NCBI RefSeq assembly: GCF_001039355.2
Contig: NW_019775399.1
Coordinates: 374,515 to 438,514, forward strand
Direction of reading: 5' to 3'
From: Lingula anatina
Lineage: Eukaryota; Brachiopoda; Lingulata; Lingulida; Lingulidae
Length of the DNA: 64,000 bases
The position numbers were made by a program, and so were the translations under genes. Positions 14,857 through 30,200 of this stretch are shown in pieces. The notes beneath the pieces are model-generated. The model was not told the origin of the DNA, did no database searches, and worked only from the letters and a program-made list of their open reading frames with translations. Positions within the stretch are counted from its first letter, which is position 1; each line of letters opens with the position of its first letter.

Positions 14857-17800
14857 TCACATAATCTAGGCATTTAGTTCTGGCTATGAAATGTAACAAC
14901 TAATAGCTTTTTTTAGATTAAAAGCATTCAAAATTCAAAGGACACCATCATGAGCATTTATACGTTTATTGTCTGATATGTGGAATGCTGTTAATGTCAA
15001 TGATTGTGAAAGTGATGGTTCTGATGTCAGACATGTAAGGGATATGACAACTGGAATACAGTCAATGCAGATGCTAAGAAAGATTTCAATGTAGGTGTGA
15101 GGTTCCAGACGGTCTTTATGATATGACAATGTGGTAAGTAAGAGGACCATGTCTCAAACTATTAAATAAAAAGAGGAAAGAAAGTCTTCCATGTCTGGTT
15201 CCACAAGAAAAGAAATAATGAAAATTAAATATTCCTGTGTGTGTGTGTGTAATAAGTATGACTTGCAAATTTATGATTTTGAAAACTATCTTTCAGTTGA
15301 TAAAAAAATCCTTTTTGATGTGTGGTTCCTTTCCACAAAGATATCAATTCAATGGTATATATTTCAAACATGATCTGCAAACTCTGGCTATCAAATAACT
15401 TCCAGTTGACCTCAGAGTTCAGGGTTTTATTTTTGGGGCTATCTTCAAGTACGTGTTACCTATATGACACAAGTAGCCCAGATCTTTGTACTAAGCTGAT
15501 TTGAGTTGAATTCAGTGCGAGTTAGCAAACTTGAATCTGCTGCCTCACATACCTGCGTGTATCAAGTACAGCCCAGGACAAGTATGGTAATTACTCAATA
15601 ATTTAAATAGGTTACCAACTTTAATATTTCATTCTTTTTTTCTTAAAATTGTTTTTGTTTCTAAAGAAAAAAATAATTTTACGTAAATACCCAGAATGAT
15701 TTTCAAAATTTTTTAAAAATTAAGTACAGACAAGTAATTATTTGATGATTCTACTTCTCACCAATACCAATGTTTCATTTCTTTTCTTCAAATATAATCA
15801 CATCTAAACAGTATTTTAAAGAGAAAGAAAAAAATGTAACTCCAAATCCAAGAAAATTTCTCTATTTTTTTATCATACATCTCCAGAAGTGGAACCAATA
15901 ACAGAAAATATCTGAACTAATTCAGAGCAAATTTAGTGAACCATTACCGTAAAAATCAACTCGTCTGTACAAGCACCTATTAGGTGTCAAAAGTTCAGGT
16001 AATATTATGCATAATAACTCTATAATTTGTCAGGTTAAGCTAGCTTGGGGCTATCAAATTGGGTATATAATATGTCTTGTGTATTTGTTATATTAGTGAT
16101 GGCAATGCTGTAAGAATGATGTGATGCAAGTTTTTTTTTTTTTGTCTCTTAGGTGTGTTATAAGTAGAAAACATATTAAGTTTGTTTTTGTTTCAACTAC
16201 ATATCAGTCCATGAGAGAGAGGTTCTATTTAAGAGATACCACATCTTTTGCATGTATGTGCTATTACGTATGTAGATCATGTTTGATTTTGCCAATCCAA
16301 GAAAATATGACTGAAGTGAGCATACAATTATCCCTTTCCATATTATGCAGCTCATCCCAGAGAATAAAAGAAACAACCTTTCTTTCTTGCTCATTCACAT
16401 TTTTTTTAGATATCTACCAGTTTGCAAAGTTTAAATTCATAATGTATCAATGTTCTTAATAATTTTACATTAAAAAATTTTTAGTGTTAATGCTGCAGTT
16501 ATTATGTGTTCAAACATTATGTCTCAGGCATGTTTTCCTCTAGTACAATGTAACAATACATTTCGTGCTTTACAGCAGCAACATTATTACATTATTGTCA
16601 CAATACTGAAGCCAGTCCAACAACTCATAAATCCCAATACCATGTACAAAAGTATCAATATTATAATAGCTTTAAGCCAACGTTGTACTAATGCAGCAAA
16701 GACAATGTAATTCTGACACTGTACATAAAACTTTCCACTGTGTTCAATGATTGTTATATTACTGATGCTGTCATTGTAATGATATTGTAACCCAGGTCCT
16801 TTACTTACCTTGAACACAATGTAATCAATCTCATCAGCCTCCAAAACTGCTTCTCGTCTTTGTGCTTTATTCCTGGCATTGTTACTGCTGACATTGTTAC
16901 TGTTAACGTAATGTAACGGCAATGACGTCACAGCACTACAAAAGCCGTAATGAATCGCTCCACACGGTTCGGCAGTGTCGGGCGGCAGGTATCTCCCCGC
17001 TGCGCACTGGCTGCCATAGTGTATCGTCCTGCACAGACGGAGGTCTATGCGACAGTTGCGATAGATCGTGATGCGTGTGCATACGTACTGAAGTGGTGCA
17101 TAGCTAATCTGCATAATACTGAATACCACCTTGTGTCGTCACTAATATGACAAGGCACTTTCACTTTCATATTCAACAGAGGCGATCCCTGAGATACTCT
17201 CACGTAAAACCTGCACTGAACTGACAAATTTATCGAATTTCGCGAATGAGATGTCACCATCTCTCTCTTTCACAACATTGCAAAGTTCAATGCTTGGTTG
17301 AAATAGTAGTGTCCACCACCCAAATACTATTTAAACTGGCAAGAAAATGAATAAAAACTTTGAAAGCCTTGTCACAAACTTGCTGGCTTTGAGTCTGTCA
17401 GTTAACCGCTATTCTGTATGTACTTCTCTGGACTCTGAGAGCTCGAAGCAAGTAGAAGAATCTTTATGAAATCCAAGCACACTTGTCTTATACCCTCTGG
17501 TTAATCTCTCTCTCTTTCTCTCTCAGTGAGTCTTCTACTAGAACAGCGTTGGCCTAGTCAGCTGGCCAGATAGAAATAACCTGCTCTTCACATGTCTGTC
17601 TAAATATCACCATTCCTGCTCATCTTCATTATCAGTATACACCACCATGTGTGTGTAACGCTGTGCAGGTGCCCCGTACTCTGGATACTTTTCTTCTGTC
17701 AACAGTTATCCAGGTTCTTGATTCTGGAAGTTTCTTGTAGGACAACAGCAGGTGCCCCGTACTCTGGATGCTCTTGATTATTTAATAAAAATCCAGGTTG

Positions 17801-19710
17801 CTGGCACCACTGTGGAGATAATCAGTGCCTGTTTTTATTTCTTTAAAATATTAATCCAGTCTCCTGGCCCTTCTTTTCATATTCCAGGGCCCAGAATGAG
17901 TATTTTCCTAACTTAGAGCACCTTCTACAGGTGATTTTACCACAGAGCTCCTGCAAGGTGACTGGTAAGACTTCCACAAGAGGCTAGAGGGTCCGTGTGT
18001 GCGTGCGTGTCTGCATTTGGCAGTGAGATCTCAGTACAGTAGAACCCACGCTGCCTTATTTGCAGGATGCTATGTTGCGATGTCAGTGCCCTTAGCGATG
18101 CTGTGTAATGCTACGCTCGGTTTTTCTTTGAAATTAGAGTAGGCATGTAGTCTCTTCATAAAAATATTATACAGGAAAGTGTGAATGGTAGCCAGCTTTC
18201 TTTTTCTTATTTTTTGTGAAAGGTTATAGTTAAATTATGAATCAGAACAAAAGGTCTCAACCTGAGAAATCCTGACTTATTAGCTTCAGTAAAAGTCACT
18301 TTTTCCTCCTCTCCCTTTTATCATATCACCCCCACACACACAAATAAATGAAATATCTGAACATAGGACTCCTACACTCATGACTTTTAGTTCTCATATT
18401 AAAAGGTCAAGTTTTTTATCTCTCTCTCTTTCTTTCTCTGCAGATATGATAACATGAAATGTTATACTGCACTCTCAGGCGTTGTTGTCTGGTATTGCTG
18501 AGAGCGCTTTCTGAAAGCGTTCCAGGATTTGGCTCCCTGCCGATACGTCACACTGCGGTTATGAGTTGTCCATAATAAGACTAATAATTGCCTTTGGATT
18601 ATTTTCTTTTCTGCAGGAGCAATGTTGCTCTTTGCATGTTAGTGAATGCCAGTGGTGTCCAGTTGGCCCTTTTTTAGTTGATCTTTATGTATGAGAAATA
18701 CATATATATACGTTTCCAATGACAACTTTTTTCTGAGATGTAAAGTATGTTTTCTTTGGAGAGATGGGCAGTTTTTTTTCTACTTTTAAATGGCAGTAAT
18801 GTAAAAGATTCCTGTGAACAGACACTATCTAAAAAGATAATGGCGACTTGAGTTTCACCCTGCCACGAAGAAAAGGATAGTTTTTCGAGCAATTGTTATA
18901 TCACAGAATGACTGGTTGATTCTTTCATCTGGGCAAGGCAGCAGATCACAGATACCAACATCTCAAGTTCCAGTGAATTTCTCCTTGAAAAGATCACAGA
19001 CTGAAGCAAAGTCCTTCAAATATGATTACTTCCTGAAGAAGTTTTACAGTGAATACACTGGTACTTGTACCATATTTTGACCAAGCAAGAGAAGTAATTT
19101 AGTTCAAATGACAGCACTTAAGTATTCCAACAACAACAAAAACAATGTTCAGTAAAACAAGCACATATTCCTCCCTACTTGCCAGGGTTTCCAAGTACTG
19201 AAGCAACAAAGTTGTACTGTTTTTTCTCCTGAGGTTAAGAAATCATTTCGGGAACCAGCTGTAACATCAGAGAAAGAGCGCTGTTACATGTTTTCCTTCT
19301 GTAGTGTCAGAATAATAAATCACTCGCCATTACATCCTTGTTTCCGTTGTGTCAGTAGGCTATATCAACAGCAACTTGGTGATTTTTCTCTCTTACCATG
19401 TGATACACAGATTATCTGCAGAGTAATAAATAAAAGAAATAACAAAGATATGAAAAAAAAGGAAAAAGCAGCTCTGTAAATTTTTCTTGATTTAGCATTC
19501 TTTTTCCTAACAAATATCTATTCACTCAAAACCCTATTATGTTATTAGAGATCTTCACAAACTTGTAGAAGGAAAATATTCTTCTTCTGCTATAGCCATC
19601 TCTCAAGAACATGAGTATCTCCATCCTGGTCATTAAGAAATTCATAGCATGTATGTATTCCTTAAAAATATCCCTCAAACTAACTTATAAGGAAGTGCAT
19701 CTGGGAAATG

Positions 19711-19742
<32 letters not shown>

Positions 19743-22700
19743 AGCAGGCACTGATGCCATATAAAGTGGACAAAAAAAACTCATGAACATACTGCTGGAT
19801 TATCCTTCAAAATTCTACACAAACTTCCTCAGTTCCATTTGCAATAAAAGCCACTGAATGCCTATCAATCAGACATAAAACAAGTGAAAACTGAGAACCT
19901 TACTCTTACAAAATAAGTTCACGGCTTCAAAAAGAGTTCAGTCAAGGTGATACTCATAGGTTGGGATTTCCTAATTCCACTGTTGAGTCTGAACTTTGAA
20001 ACATGGGAGAAAACTTCCCCAAGCGGAGCCTGAAATTCTCCAGATGAAATTCCCTGCCACCAGCCCTATATTTTATATCTTTGACATGCTGCTTGGGAGT
20101 CAGTGGAAGGAATAATCACCAATATTTCTATGATTCTCGGGGTAATGGAAGGCACTGGGTGAATTCTTAGAAAAATCACCAGGTCTGGATACTTGAGGTG
20201 ATAAAATCATTGGCTGAAATTTTCAGGAAAATCATGAGCAGTTTTCTGTTACTTGAGGAGATGAAAAACTCACATAAGTTCAAAGATTTCAAGAAAATCA
20301 CCACAAGTTTTCTGATAGGAGACTTAAGTGAAACATTTGGGAAAGTCACCATGTGTTGTACTCTTATACTGACAGAACTTGTGTGCCCTCATCCTCTCTC
20401 ATTTTAAATGTCAGATCACTTCGACCCCTGGAAAATCTGTAATATTGCTGTAAACCAAGATGTTTCACCTTTCAAAAGAAGGAGAGAATATTTCTTTAAA
20501 GGAAAACATGCATCCTTTAGTAAACCCTACTATCAGAATATCTATACTCATAGTTCCTATTTGAAATGAATCCTCAGAAATTAATCATGCAGAATTTGGA
20601 AAGGTTTGAACTTGCAAACAGTTGCAAGAATTTCAATTCTCATAAATGATAAACTCTAATATCCTATTATTTTAACTAAAATAAAATATTCAAATATCTC
20701 ACACAAATCTAGCATACCAGAGACACCCCCCTCCCTTCTTTACTACACATCAATTTATGACCTTTCATGGTAAGTGCCCTTGCTCCTTATGAAAACCCAA
20801 AGCCTAATCAAATCACCTGTAACTTATTTACAATGTAACTTGACTACAGATTTAGAAGTCTAATTGATACACTGGCTTAACTTGGTGAATTAACAACTTA
20901 AGTGCCAATGTGTATTGCCTAATCTAAGACTACATTCCCTGTGCATTGAGCTTCTACCTTTCCGCTAAAAAGTTAACCCCACCTAAATTTGGAACTTAAA
21001 TGATTTTCAGTGTTGTATAATGTCAAGCAGTGCCGTCAGTCTTGTAATATGCTCTCGATTGATCCCTACTGCTCTCTTGTACCAATAAGAAGGGGGTAAA
21101 ACCCATAACTACTTTTTATAAGTTGCTATAGCTACCTATGATACCAGACTAACTGTTTTTTTTTCTAATAAGTGAAAAGAATCTTCTGCCTATTCAACCT
21201 CTGTGTCAGAGAGTTTTGACAGGAAAAACCTTTTAACAAATCTTCACAACAACATCATCAAGACTACAGGAAAGTCAAGGCCAAGTGAACACATTTCAAG
21301 TACATGTATACAAATAGAAAACATCCAAGAGTTTTCAGGTAAATCTTCACTTAATCTCCACAGATTCGGTGTATATTACCTCCCAGAATAATGCTCTATT
21401 AGTATAACTGAAAAATGTGAGTGCGTCAAAAATGTATGTGTTTGTAAAACATCAAAATTTTAAATCTTCAAAAATTAATAAATAATTAAACAAACATACA
21501 GATTAATGTAATATTTAATGATGAGGGTAATAATAATAATAATGACATTAACAATAAATAAATAAATAAATAAATATTAGTGGAATAAAGAAGAGTCTCA
21601 GTTTTAAACTAGTGAGATATCATTACACCTAGAGGAGTTCTCAGTTCAAGCTTCAAGAGCTGCAATCCCAGAAATGATGAATTTGTTTCTAGCCAGCAAA
21701 GTCTGAAAACATCAAGTGTCAAACAAACAACCTCTTGAAAAACACACCTAGCATGCTTCACCCAACAGGTAATCTTAGTTCACGCTTCTGAAAAAGCTGT
21801 TCCTTTACCCTCCCTGTTACTTGCATCAAGCAATCGAAACAAAAAAGTTGGAGTTTACATCATTATTTCGGACAAATGCAGTTACATATCTGTGGCTCCA
21901 AGTTACAATTAGTAATTTATATAAAGCCTGATTCATAACTCTGTATTTGTGCAATTTCTATGCAAGACAAAGCTTTGTCCTAAGCTGACAGTAACTATGC
22001 ACTGATACGCTCATAAACAAGTTCAATTTTCTTGGAAGCAGCAGTCACGCATTATGACAAACAAGTGATGAACCTCCATTAATAAACCCAGTTCCTAGAC
22101 AAATACTGGCTTCTATCCTGGACAATCTGTTTATTTTGTATATTAATACACATCTATGCATTCTCACATTTTTTATTCACCATTCACTCATTTTTCAAAT
22201 CATAACAAGGACATTAAAGCCTATAAAAATTAATATTATTATTATCAATAAAATAATGGAGGATGAATCAACAAAGATAATTTGGAAAACCGTCAGTAAA
22301 TATATCTGGATTCGCACTTGCATAATCTCTGTGAGGAATCCACTTAGGGATTATGCAGAAATCTTTCATGTGGGTCAGCCATATTTGATCCATAGACCAG
22401 TTAGTCTGTGGGTTAACTTGTCTCTGAACAGGCCCTAAGCTTGACCTGGGTTGACTATATTAGCTGTGAAGGCTGACTGAGTGCAAACGCTCTGTTATTA
22501 ATACATGTTGCAATGTTACTGGAATGTGTGAAAGTGCGATTTTCCACGAGATAAACAACCTGATTAATGCCTGACACTCAGCATTAAATCTGATTCTGAG
22601 ATGTGTCTGACAGGGTTTACTGAAATTAGAAGATAAAGTGTCAAAACATGAGAAATTGCAAGATAATGGATAAATTTATGTAAAAAATATTATCTTGTTG

Positions 22701-22832
22701 AGGTATCAACTGGCTTAGGCATATAAAATGATCCATCATTTCAGAAAACACAATTATGGATATATCTGACTTTATTCATCATGAATTTGTTAACTGTCTG
22801 GTCTTCTGTGTGCAAAAATCTCAAAACACACA

Positions 22833-22879
<47 letters not shown>

Positions 22880-24153
22880 GCAAACGATCAAAACCAATGC
22901 TAAAATTATGTTGGAATATAAAATTCTTTGTCATCTTTGTTAAACCTGTTGTTCTCTGTCATCTTGAACCCCCCCTTCCCACCCAGGGCAAGGCCTCCTT
23001 CATCAATACTACACAGAACTAGCACAACCATCCTACCTGTGATTCAGACCATCTCTATTTACCTTCAGGAAACATGACATGTCACAAATGTACATCCCCT
23101 GGCAAACAGTTCTATTACTAAATAGGTTGTCTATGTATACTATTGAGTCTTGTGGAATTTTCATTGTCAAACATTTACCATCTAATCTTAACTTTGAACC
23201 GTCTTTATACTAATTATTTCCCACAGAATTGATCTGCCCAGCCCATTGCTTTCTATCTAATTACAGATATGACCACTGCTTATATGTTTTTATTCTGTGT
23301 CATGGTGGTATAATATCTGACTTCTGAAACCTTCCAAAATCTTCTAAGTTCTTCATAATATTAATCCTATAACAGTGCCTTGAACCTAGGTAGCAAATTA
23401 TCTTGGATCCTATGTAGAACATGTTTTCTTTACAGTTAACTCCTTTGCAATGCATGAGTTGTCATATAATTCATTTCCAACTAAATATTCAGTTTTTGAT
23501 ATTTAACACTTCTGACAAGCAAATCTCTCACCCACCTCATTTTATCCCAATTCTCAAAATCTCTCCACCCAGCTTCCTTAAAACCCTGCTCAAACTATCC
23601 GAACTCCGTATTCAAGCGCTTGTCAACTTAAGACATATCTTTCCTAGTGTTAAATGTCTTTCCCCCTGCCCTTTAATCTTGTCCACAAGTAGCTGGGGGG
23701 AAGGTATGTGCGCGGTATGAACTCTAGCCTAGTTCCCCCCTCGTACTATTTAAATAGGTAAATAGAGCATGTCCCTTTATCTGACTAACAGCTAGGGAGA
23801 GAGGGTATAATTAACTCAATTGTCTTAATCTTAAATACCCATGGATCATCTACAGGTGTGTTAGGACAAGGACTGATTTGGACCGAATATTGGTCCAACT
23901 TGTGTCAATAGTCTGTTGGGTTGATTTAAATGGGATTTGAATGATTGGGGATGCAATGATAAGTTTCTGTAATCTGGTCATCCCAGTCTAGAATTTCCTG
24001 TGTCTGAACAGATGTTTAAATTGGTGTGGTAGATCCTGAAGTTTAAAATAACTTATTCTGATCATAAGAGAAGGAAAACAGGTAAGGAGGTAGAGGGAGA
24101 AGGGGGTGGAGGGTGGGGATAAATTAACATTATCTTGATATTATATTTAACAG

Positions 24154-24204
<51 letters not shown>

Positions 24205-27200
24205 TTTCCAGGGTACATGCTATGCATAAGTGTATGTTTGTAAACCCAAGCCTCCATCTAAGAACATAGCCTGTTATCACCTCTGTGCAACTGTGTGTCT
24301 TCTTACACCTTAGCAATATAAAGTGTGGTAGACATACTGGCTCCAACTAACAGCAGCAAATGGTGATATAATTTGCCATGTATAACTTATACACCTCTCC
24401 TCAAGGCATGGGTCAAGATGGAGAGGTACCAGCTGCTTAATTAAAAGACGATAATGAGCAACTTTCGATCCTGATAAACCAAATTATAGTGTCATTTTTT
24501 GTAATCATAATTTTTATTTTCTGCTTGGGTCAGAAGACACTGCCTCAGGCAGAGATATAGATATATAGCTTTCTCTCAATACCTAATGTGAACGCAGGGC
24601 AACAACTGCTTATCCTTTTCAATAAAATCTTCCCTTTTGTCTGTTCATTGATTTGTATATCTCCCCATTTTTTCAATCTGCCAACTTATATTCATCTCTT
24701 TCCACTTTTGTTGTTTCTATTCCTCTATAGACTCGGCTTTTCCACACAAACCCCACTTCTACTACCTCTGAGGTGACCCCTATACCACCTAGTTGATATC
24801 ACTTACCACCTGAATATTGCAATCAGGGATAAATCTATTGCAATCGGCAAAATAAAACAGTTGCGTGAGTCTTAAACATTTGCCATGGAAATGTGATCTA
24901 AAATACAGTTCAGATATCTTAACATACACTCTATCTGTGTATGTGCACTCGGACATGTCTATTTCTCATTGTTCTTGGAACTATTCCTGGAATCTTACAG
25001 GTGCCTTGATCTCACTTTTGTACTACGAATATTCACAGAACATAGATCTCTGAGTTCATGTGCACTGTAAGTAATGGCAAAATATATCAGGGGCGGATTG
25101 AGGCCGTCTTGTGGGTCTTCCAAAAGATGGTCAGATTTTCAAGTTTACATTGACGGGTATCTAATTTTTTCTGTGGGAAGATGGTCAAAAATGGAGGATG
25201 GATCAACAAAGATAATTTGAAGACTGTCTGAATATATCTCTGGATCCGCCCCTGTATATGTCATGTCAATCCTGTAAAGGAATCCCGATATTTGCATGTT
25301 CTCTTTTAGTTAAATATATAAAAAAATATATTTTATCTATCTGTCTGAAATAATCCTTTTGGCTTAGATTGTATTTATTTCTATAAAAAATCTTCCAAGT
25401 AGTGCAACCAACTATTAATTCTGAATGTGTCTACAAAAAATATTCCCAGTGTTCAACTCTGCATGTTTTTCCAAGTAATTTTCCAGATAAAATAAAACAG
25501 CCTCTGGTCCTTTCACAGTAAACAAAGTTTCTGGATAATTATACGTATTACATAAATATTACATATATTCCTGCAAGTTTTTCTCATAATATCTGATCTA
25601 CAAAGGCCTCCGTAACTCATTCAACCCAAAAAATGTCAACACGGCAAGACAGGACAGAACCATAACCCACCTGGTATTTACCTAGAATCCTAATTCATTC
25701 CTGTGAACTCTCCAAACCTCTGTACTCTATAAAACAAGACCAGCTGTTCTACAACATTCCTTGCTAACAGAGTCAGAAAAGGCATTCTAAAAATGGCTAA
25801 TAACATTATGGGTAACAACTCGCATTATTCCTTAGAATTTCACTTTTTTTTTTTTTTTGTGAATTTAGTCTGCATGGGTGATTCCTACTTACCTGTGCTC
25901 ATTTTGATAAGAAATATTCTATGGAGAAAGTTGATGAATTTGATTATAAATTCATTGAAATATGCACCTCTGAAGTTCTTACAATGTTGGATATTCTTAT
26001 ACCAAATAAGAACTAAAATCATCATAACACGAACTTCACCAAGCAGCAGATTACTTAGAACATCAGCTTCCCTTGCTTACCGGTTCTTCTACAATAACAA
26101 CCTCAAGCGCACAACTACAAAGTACCTCAGAAAACAAAGCTCAATCACTAAAACCAGTGCTCAAAGCAGACATTAACATCTAATCAAGTACCTCGAAATA
26201 TGGACTTCAGCAACATAAAAATTCCTTAGAGTAATGAACAAGTATCTGTCGAACCATTTAACTCTAAAAAAATACCTAAATACCTTTTTTTGTTATTTCT
26301 ACATGCACAATATTGTCATTAAATACCTAAATAGGAACAGATACGCAATAAGCACATAATTCTAGTCAACAACAATTAATTTCCTCCTCCAAGAGCTATT
26401 ACTTACAGTAGTAAAATTCCTCAGAACATCCCACAGTACCTGACAGCATACAAAGATCCAGAGAAGAAATACTACCTCTACAGCTACCACCAAAACACAG
26501 AAGAGGTATAGCGTGCCTACTCGCCCTCGTTCTCTGAATTGCTGAGGTTTATACTACCTTGACTGGCTTGTTTGGCATACCTCTGTTGTCCAGTTTACAC
26601 ATACCAAATGTGGTTCACTCCATCTGCAATCCTGGATTGCACAACTATCAAATCAATTTTTCTCTTAATTTAATTATATGTCATATTCATTTATTTAATT
26701 CCTTTCCTGGCTCTACAAGCGTTGGTGTAAGCCTGGATCGCGTTAGCACAGCACCAGATGCCACATGTAAACACTCCTTGTTGTGCTCACAGGTGCAGGT
26801 CGTCAGGGCAACGGTGGTTTAGACTGGCTGGCCCAGATGGTCTCTAGGAACAGCTGTGTTCTGCTGCCAAGTTATGCTAACATTCAGACAACTGTGAGGT
26901 TTTCAATGAGGGAAGACCTTTTAAATACACAAACATTGCCAGGTAATTTTCTCCAGCGAAAAAGGCACATATTCTAATATCTTTATATCAAAATAGCTGT
27001 GGAGTTTTCAAAGAGAGATACAGATGCACTATAATAATCTAACCTTTAACATTATTTATATTGTAAAATGGACAAGTTATTTAAAAGATATTAAATATTA
27101 TTCATGTCAAATAATAGCAATATGGGGCAGAGAAGTTAGGCTTTCAAAGCGGTAAAATTTAAAGGTAAAATAATATTAAGCAGGTAACTTTGTACCAACA

Positions 27201-30200
27201 CCCGAGGGTCACTTACTAGTACTTTTGGTGGATGAAACTTTGAAAGGTTTCAAGGGAATCATCTTATCATGTTAACAGATACTAGCTCAGACTGTTCACT
27301 CCCAAAATCTGCCAGTAACAGAGCAAACAACAGATATTTTCACACTCTCTACCGAATTCCTTGTAAATTCCTGTAAGTTAATTCTGAAGAGAAATTCTGG
27401 CAAAATGGAAAGCAACTGGTGCAAAAATAGCACACAACTGTATAATTTACCAAGCGGAAATGTTTTCAAGGTACACAAACATTAGGCAGAAATTCGCAGA
27501 AAGCTTTCTGTTATCACACCCAAACAAGGAGGAAGTGCGCATTTCTGGGTAATTTTAAGGGTAATAGGACTTGTTTCCAGAGAAAATGGGCTGGCCTAAC
27601 CTGATCTGACCTATGTCTGCTTTAAGATTAGATCATAATTAAGAAAAAAATCTAACCAGATCTCATCTGTGTTACGATTAACTAACAACAGGTTCAAACA
27701 AAATCAATTTTTCTGTGGTCAAGACCATTACCTAGTACTGTATGTAATTTAGGTAACATGTATGCCGTTTTTCTGTTTCTGTTCAAGCTACAGTAACAGT
27801 TAAATGCAAAGAAGCCCAATCAAGTTAAATTTGGTCGGATACATAAGTCTGTATTCTTCTGTTACAAACTGGTGCAATATTTAACTAAGTACGGACTACT
27901 ACTGATTCATCTTGCTTCAAAGTAGACTCAAGTTTTGGTCTTAAAGTTTAGACCAACTTTTGGCCTACTATAAGCTTACCTGTGAAAGAGTTCTCTCAGA
28001 CAGTCCATACTAGTACTAAGATGGACCAACCCATATCAAATGGAAACAGGGGTAAGGAGTATCCATTAAATGCACTTGCATTTATCTAAGGAAATGTTTT
28101 GATGCTGCTGATTATTTTCAGTAACAGATCATTTGCAGTAATTAGAATGTACATGTGTGGCCTTTGATAAAAGCAAGCACAGTTCTGTGTCAGGATTTTT
28201 TAAGGCAAGGAGTATACGGCACTAAACCAACTCAATATGAATAAAAAACATGGCTTATTATCCCGTTCTTAAATGCCAGGAGTTTTTGCTGCATACAATA
28301 CCTAAATATTACCATTGTCAAGATAAGAAGAGAACCTATAAACAATTGCAACAACATCAAAACATTCACTTGCATGTACATTTTTTTTTTTTTTCAAAAT
28401 ATGATCATAACCTTTCTCTTACGTATTCAAACATTATCCCTACTACACATACTGCTGAGATGAAACATGTATGTCTTGAGGCCAGGTCTTTGAAATGAAT
28501 GACTGAGCACATTTTTATGTACCCAGGTAAACAGCCCCTGCTTATGAAAGAACTGACATAATCCATTGACTGCAGAGGAACAACTTTGAGTGACGGCACA
28601 CTGGATTTTCTGAAAACTTTCATAAGAACATCTGCATTTTTTTCTTTAGTTCTGCAGAAAAATAGCACTTCTCTAAAAGATTTGATAATCCATGCCATCA
28701 CATTTTTTTTGTGTGTGTGTTTTTCTTTCATCTTTTTTCTTTTTACATTGTTAATACTAATATACATATCTGGGTTTTACATTCGGAAATATTATCATTA
28801 TTATTATTATTATTATCCCATTTGGACTGTTTTAGCCTTAAACTCACTGAGTCAAGTGTAAACACAGCTGAAGACACCTGGAAAGATGTTTGTGTCTTTC
28901 ATCCTATCTGGTCTATGGTAAGCCTCATAAACATGTCACGTTGAACTCCTCCCACCTCACATCACCTCTGGTAGCAGAACTTCAGAGAACTAGCCCAGAC
29001 CCAAATAAGGTAACAGAAGGTAAAAACAACACCTGGCACAGGTGATAGTACTTAATGTTTTGATTCAGATATTAAGTCATTATCCAAAAGATCATTTACT
29101 AAAAGAATTATCATAATGATTAATGACAAGTAAATGCTTGGATCAGAGAATTATTCAAAACTGAAAATTCATATAATTTCATTTACCTTTTATCAAATTG
29201 TTGCAAATTAAGATGAAGAGGGTATGTTTTACTTTAGAGTTATGACTGCCAATCCAATATGTATTGCTGCCAATGGAAGAATGCATTTTTTAATTGAAAG
29301 GGGAAAATATTGTGGATAAAAAGTCAAGCATTTTCATAACTTGCATCATAACAATTATTGAACATTAGCATGGTTGAGCAAAGACAAAATACGTCTTGTT
29401 ATTCTGAAATAAACGACTACCACCCAGGTTGAAGACAAAAACATCATATCCCATAGAAACAATATTACTTGAAACTAGAAAACCCCATGCAGAGGTTATA
29501 AATTAAACACTAGGGGGCAGCAAATTACAGGAAACACCTGACCCCATCACTCAGAGACAAGATGTCATAATTCATGGTGAGGGATAATACTAAACAAAAC
29601 AAATGACAACAAGATTAAAACATAAAGATCCAAGAGGGTGGGGGATGTGATCTCCTGTAAAAATTGTCTTCATCAATCAGCTGTTTAGCTTATCTCCAAA
29701 TCTGTTTTGTTCTTGAATCTGTCTTTAAACTGATATTAATGTGTAATATTCACCCCTTAGTTATCTTTCAAAAAAAAAAAAAAGAAAAAAGAAACTTTTC
29801 CCTTCACTGTTCAATAAATGTGTGTGAAACAAACCATGGCTGCCACAAACTTTATTTAATTTCTAGTTGTACTATGAAACCATTTATCATTGGTTGACAA
29901 GAATCTGTTTGTCTTACTTTACAAAGCCTGGGGATATAGGTCAATGAGGACAAGCCAGGGAAACTCAGGGAAGGTTCCAAAAAAATTAAATTTTAAATTT
30001 TCTATCACCTACAATAATGAAGTTGTAGAAGGGTGTCTCATCTACTAACATATTACTTGAACATAATTGCATTCTCTACATAATATGATACAATGATTAA
30101 ATTTAACATTACAAAATGAACGCAAATGAATTTATTCTACTCTCAGTACAATCTACTGGGCCTAGACAAACTATGAAGCAAAAGTAAAAACTAACAAACA

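Larger units (their letters stand above)
10904..16808. other. PPP2R3 intron, repeats only
   Basis: No coding exon was found between the exon at 10903-10613 and the candidate exon at 17129-16809. The stretch holds a poly(A) run at 13080-13109, a tandem duplication near 12.2-12.4 kb and CT/CA microsatellites at 14.4-14.9 kb. Confidence 0.5.

Noticed and set aside
22756-24346. Open frames containing poly His-Thr
   Set aside because: They are produced by the CA/TG microsatellites.
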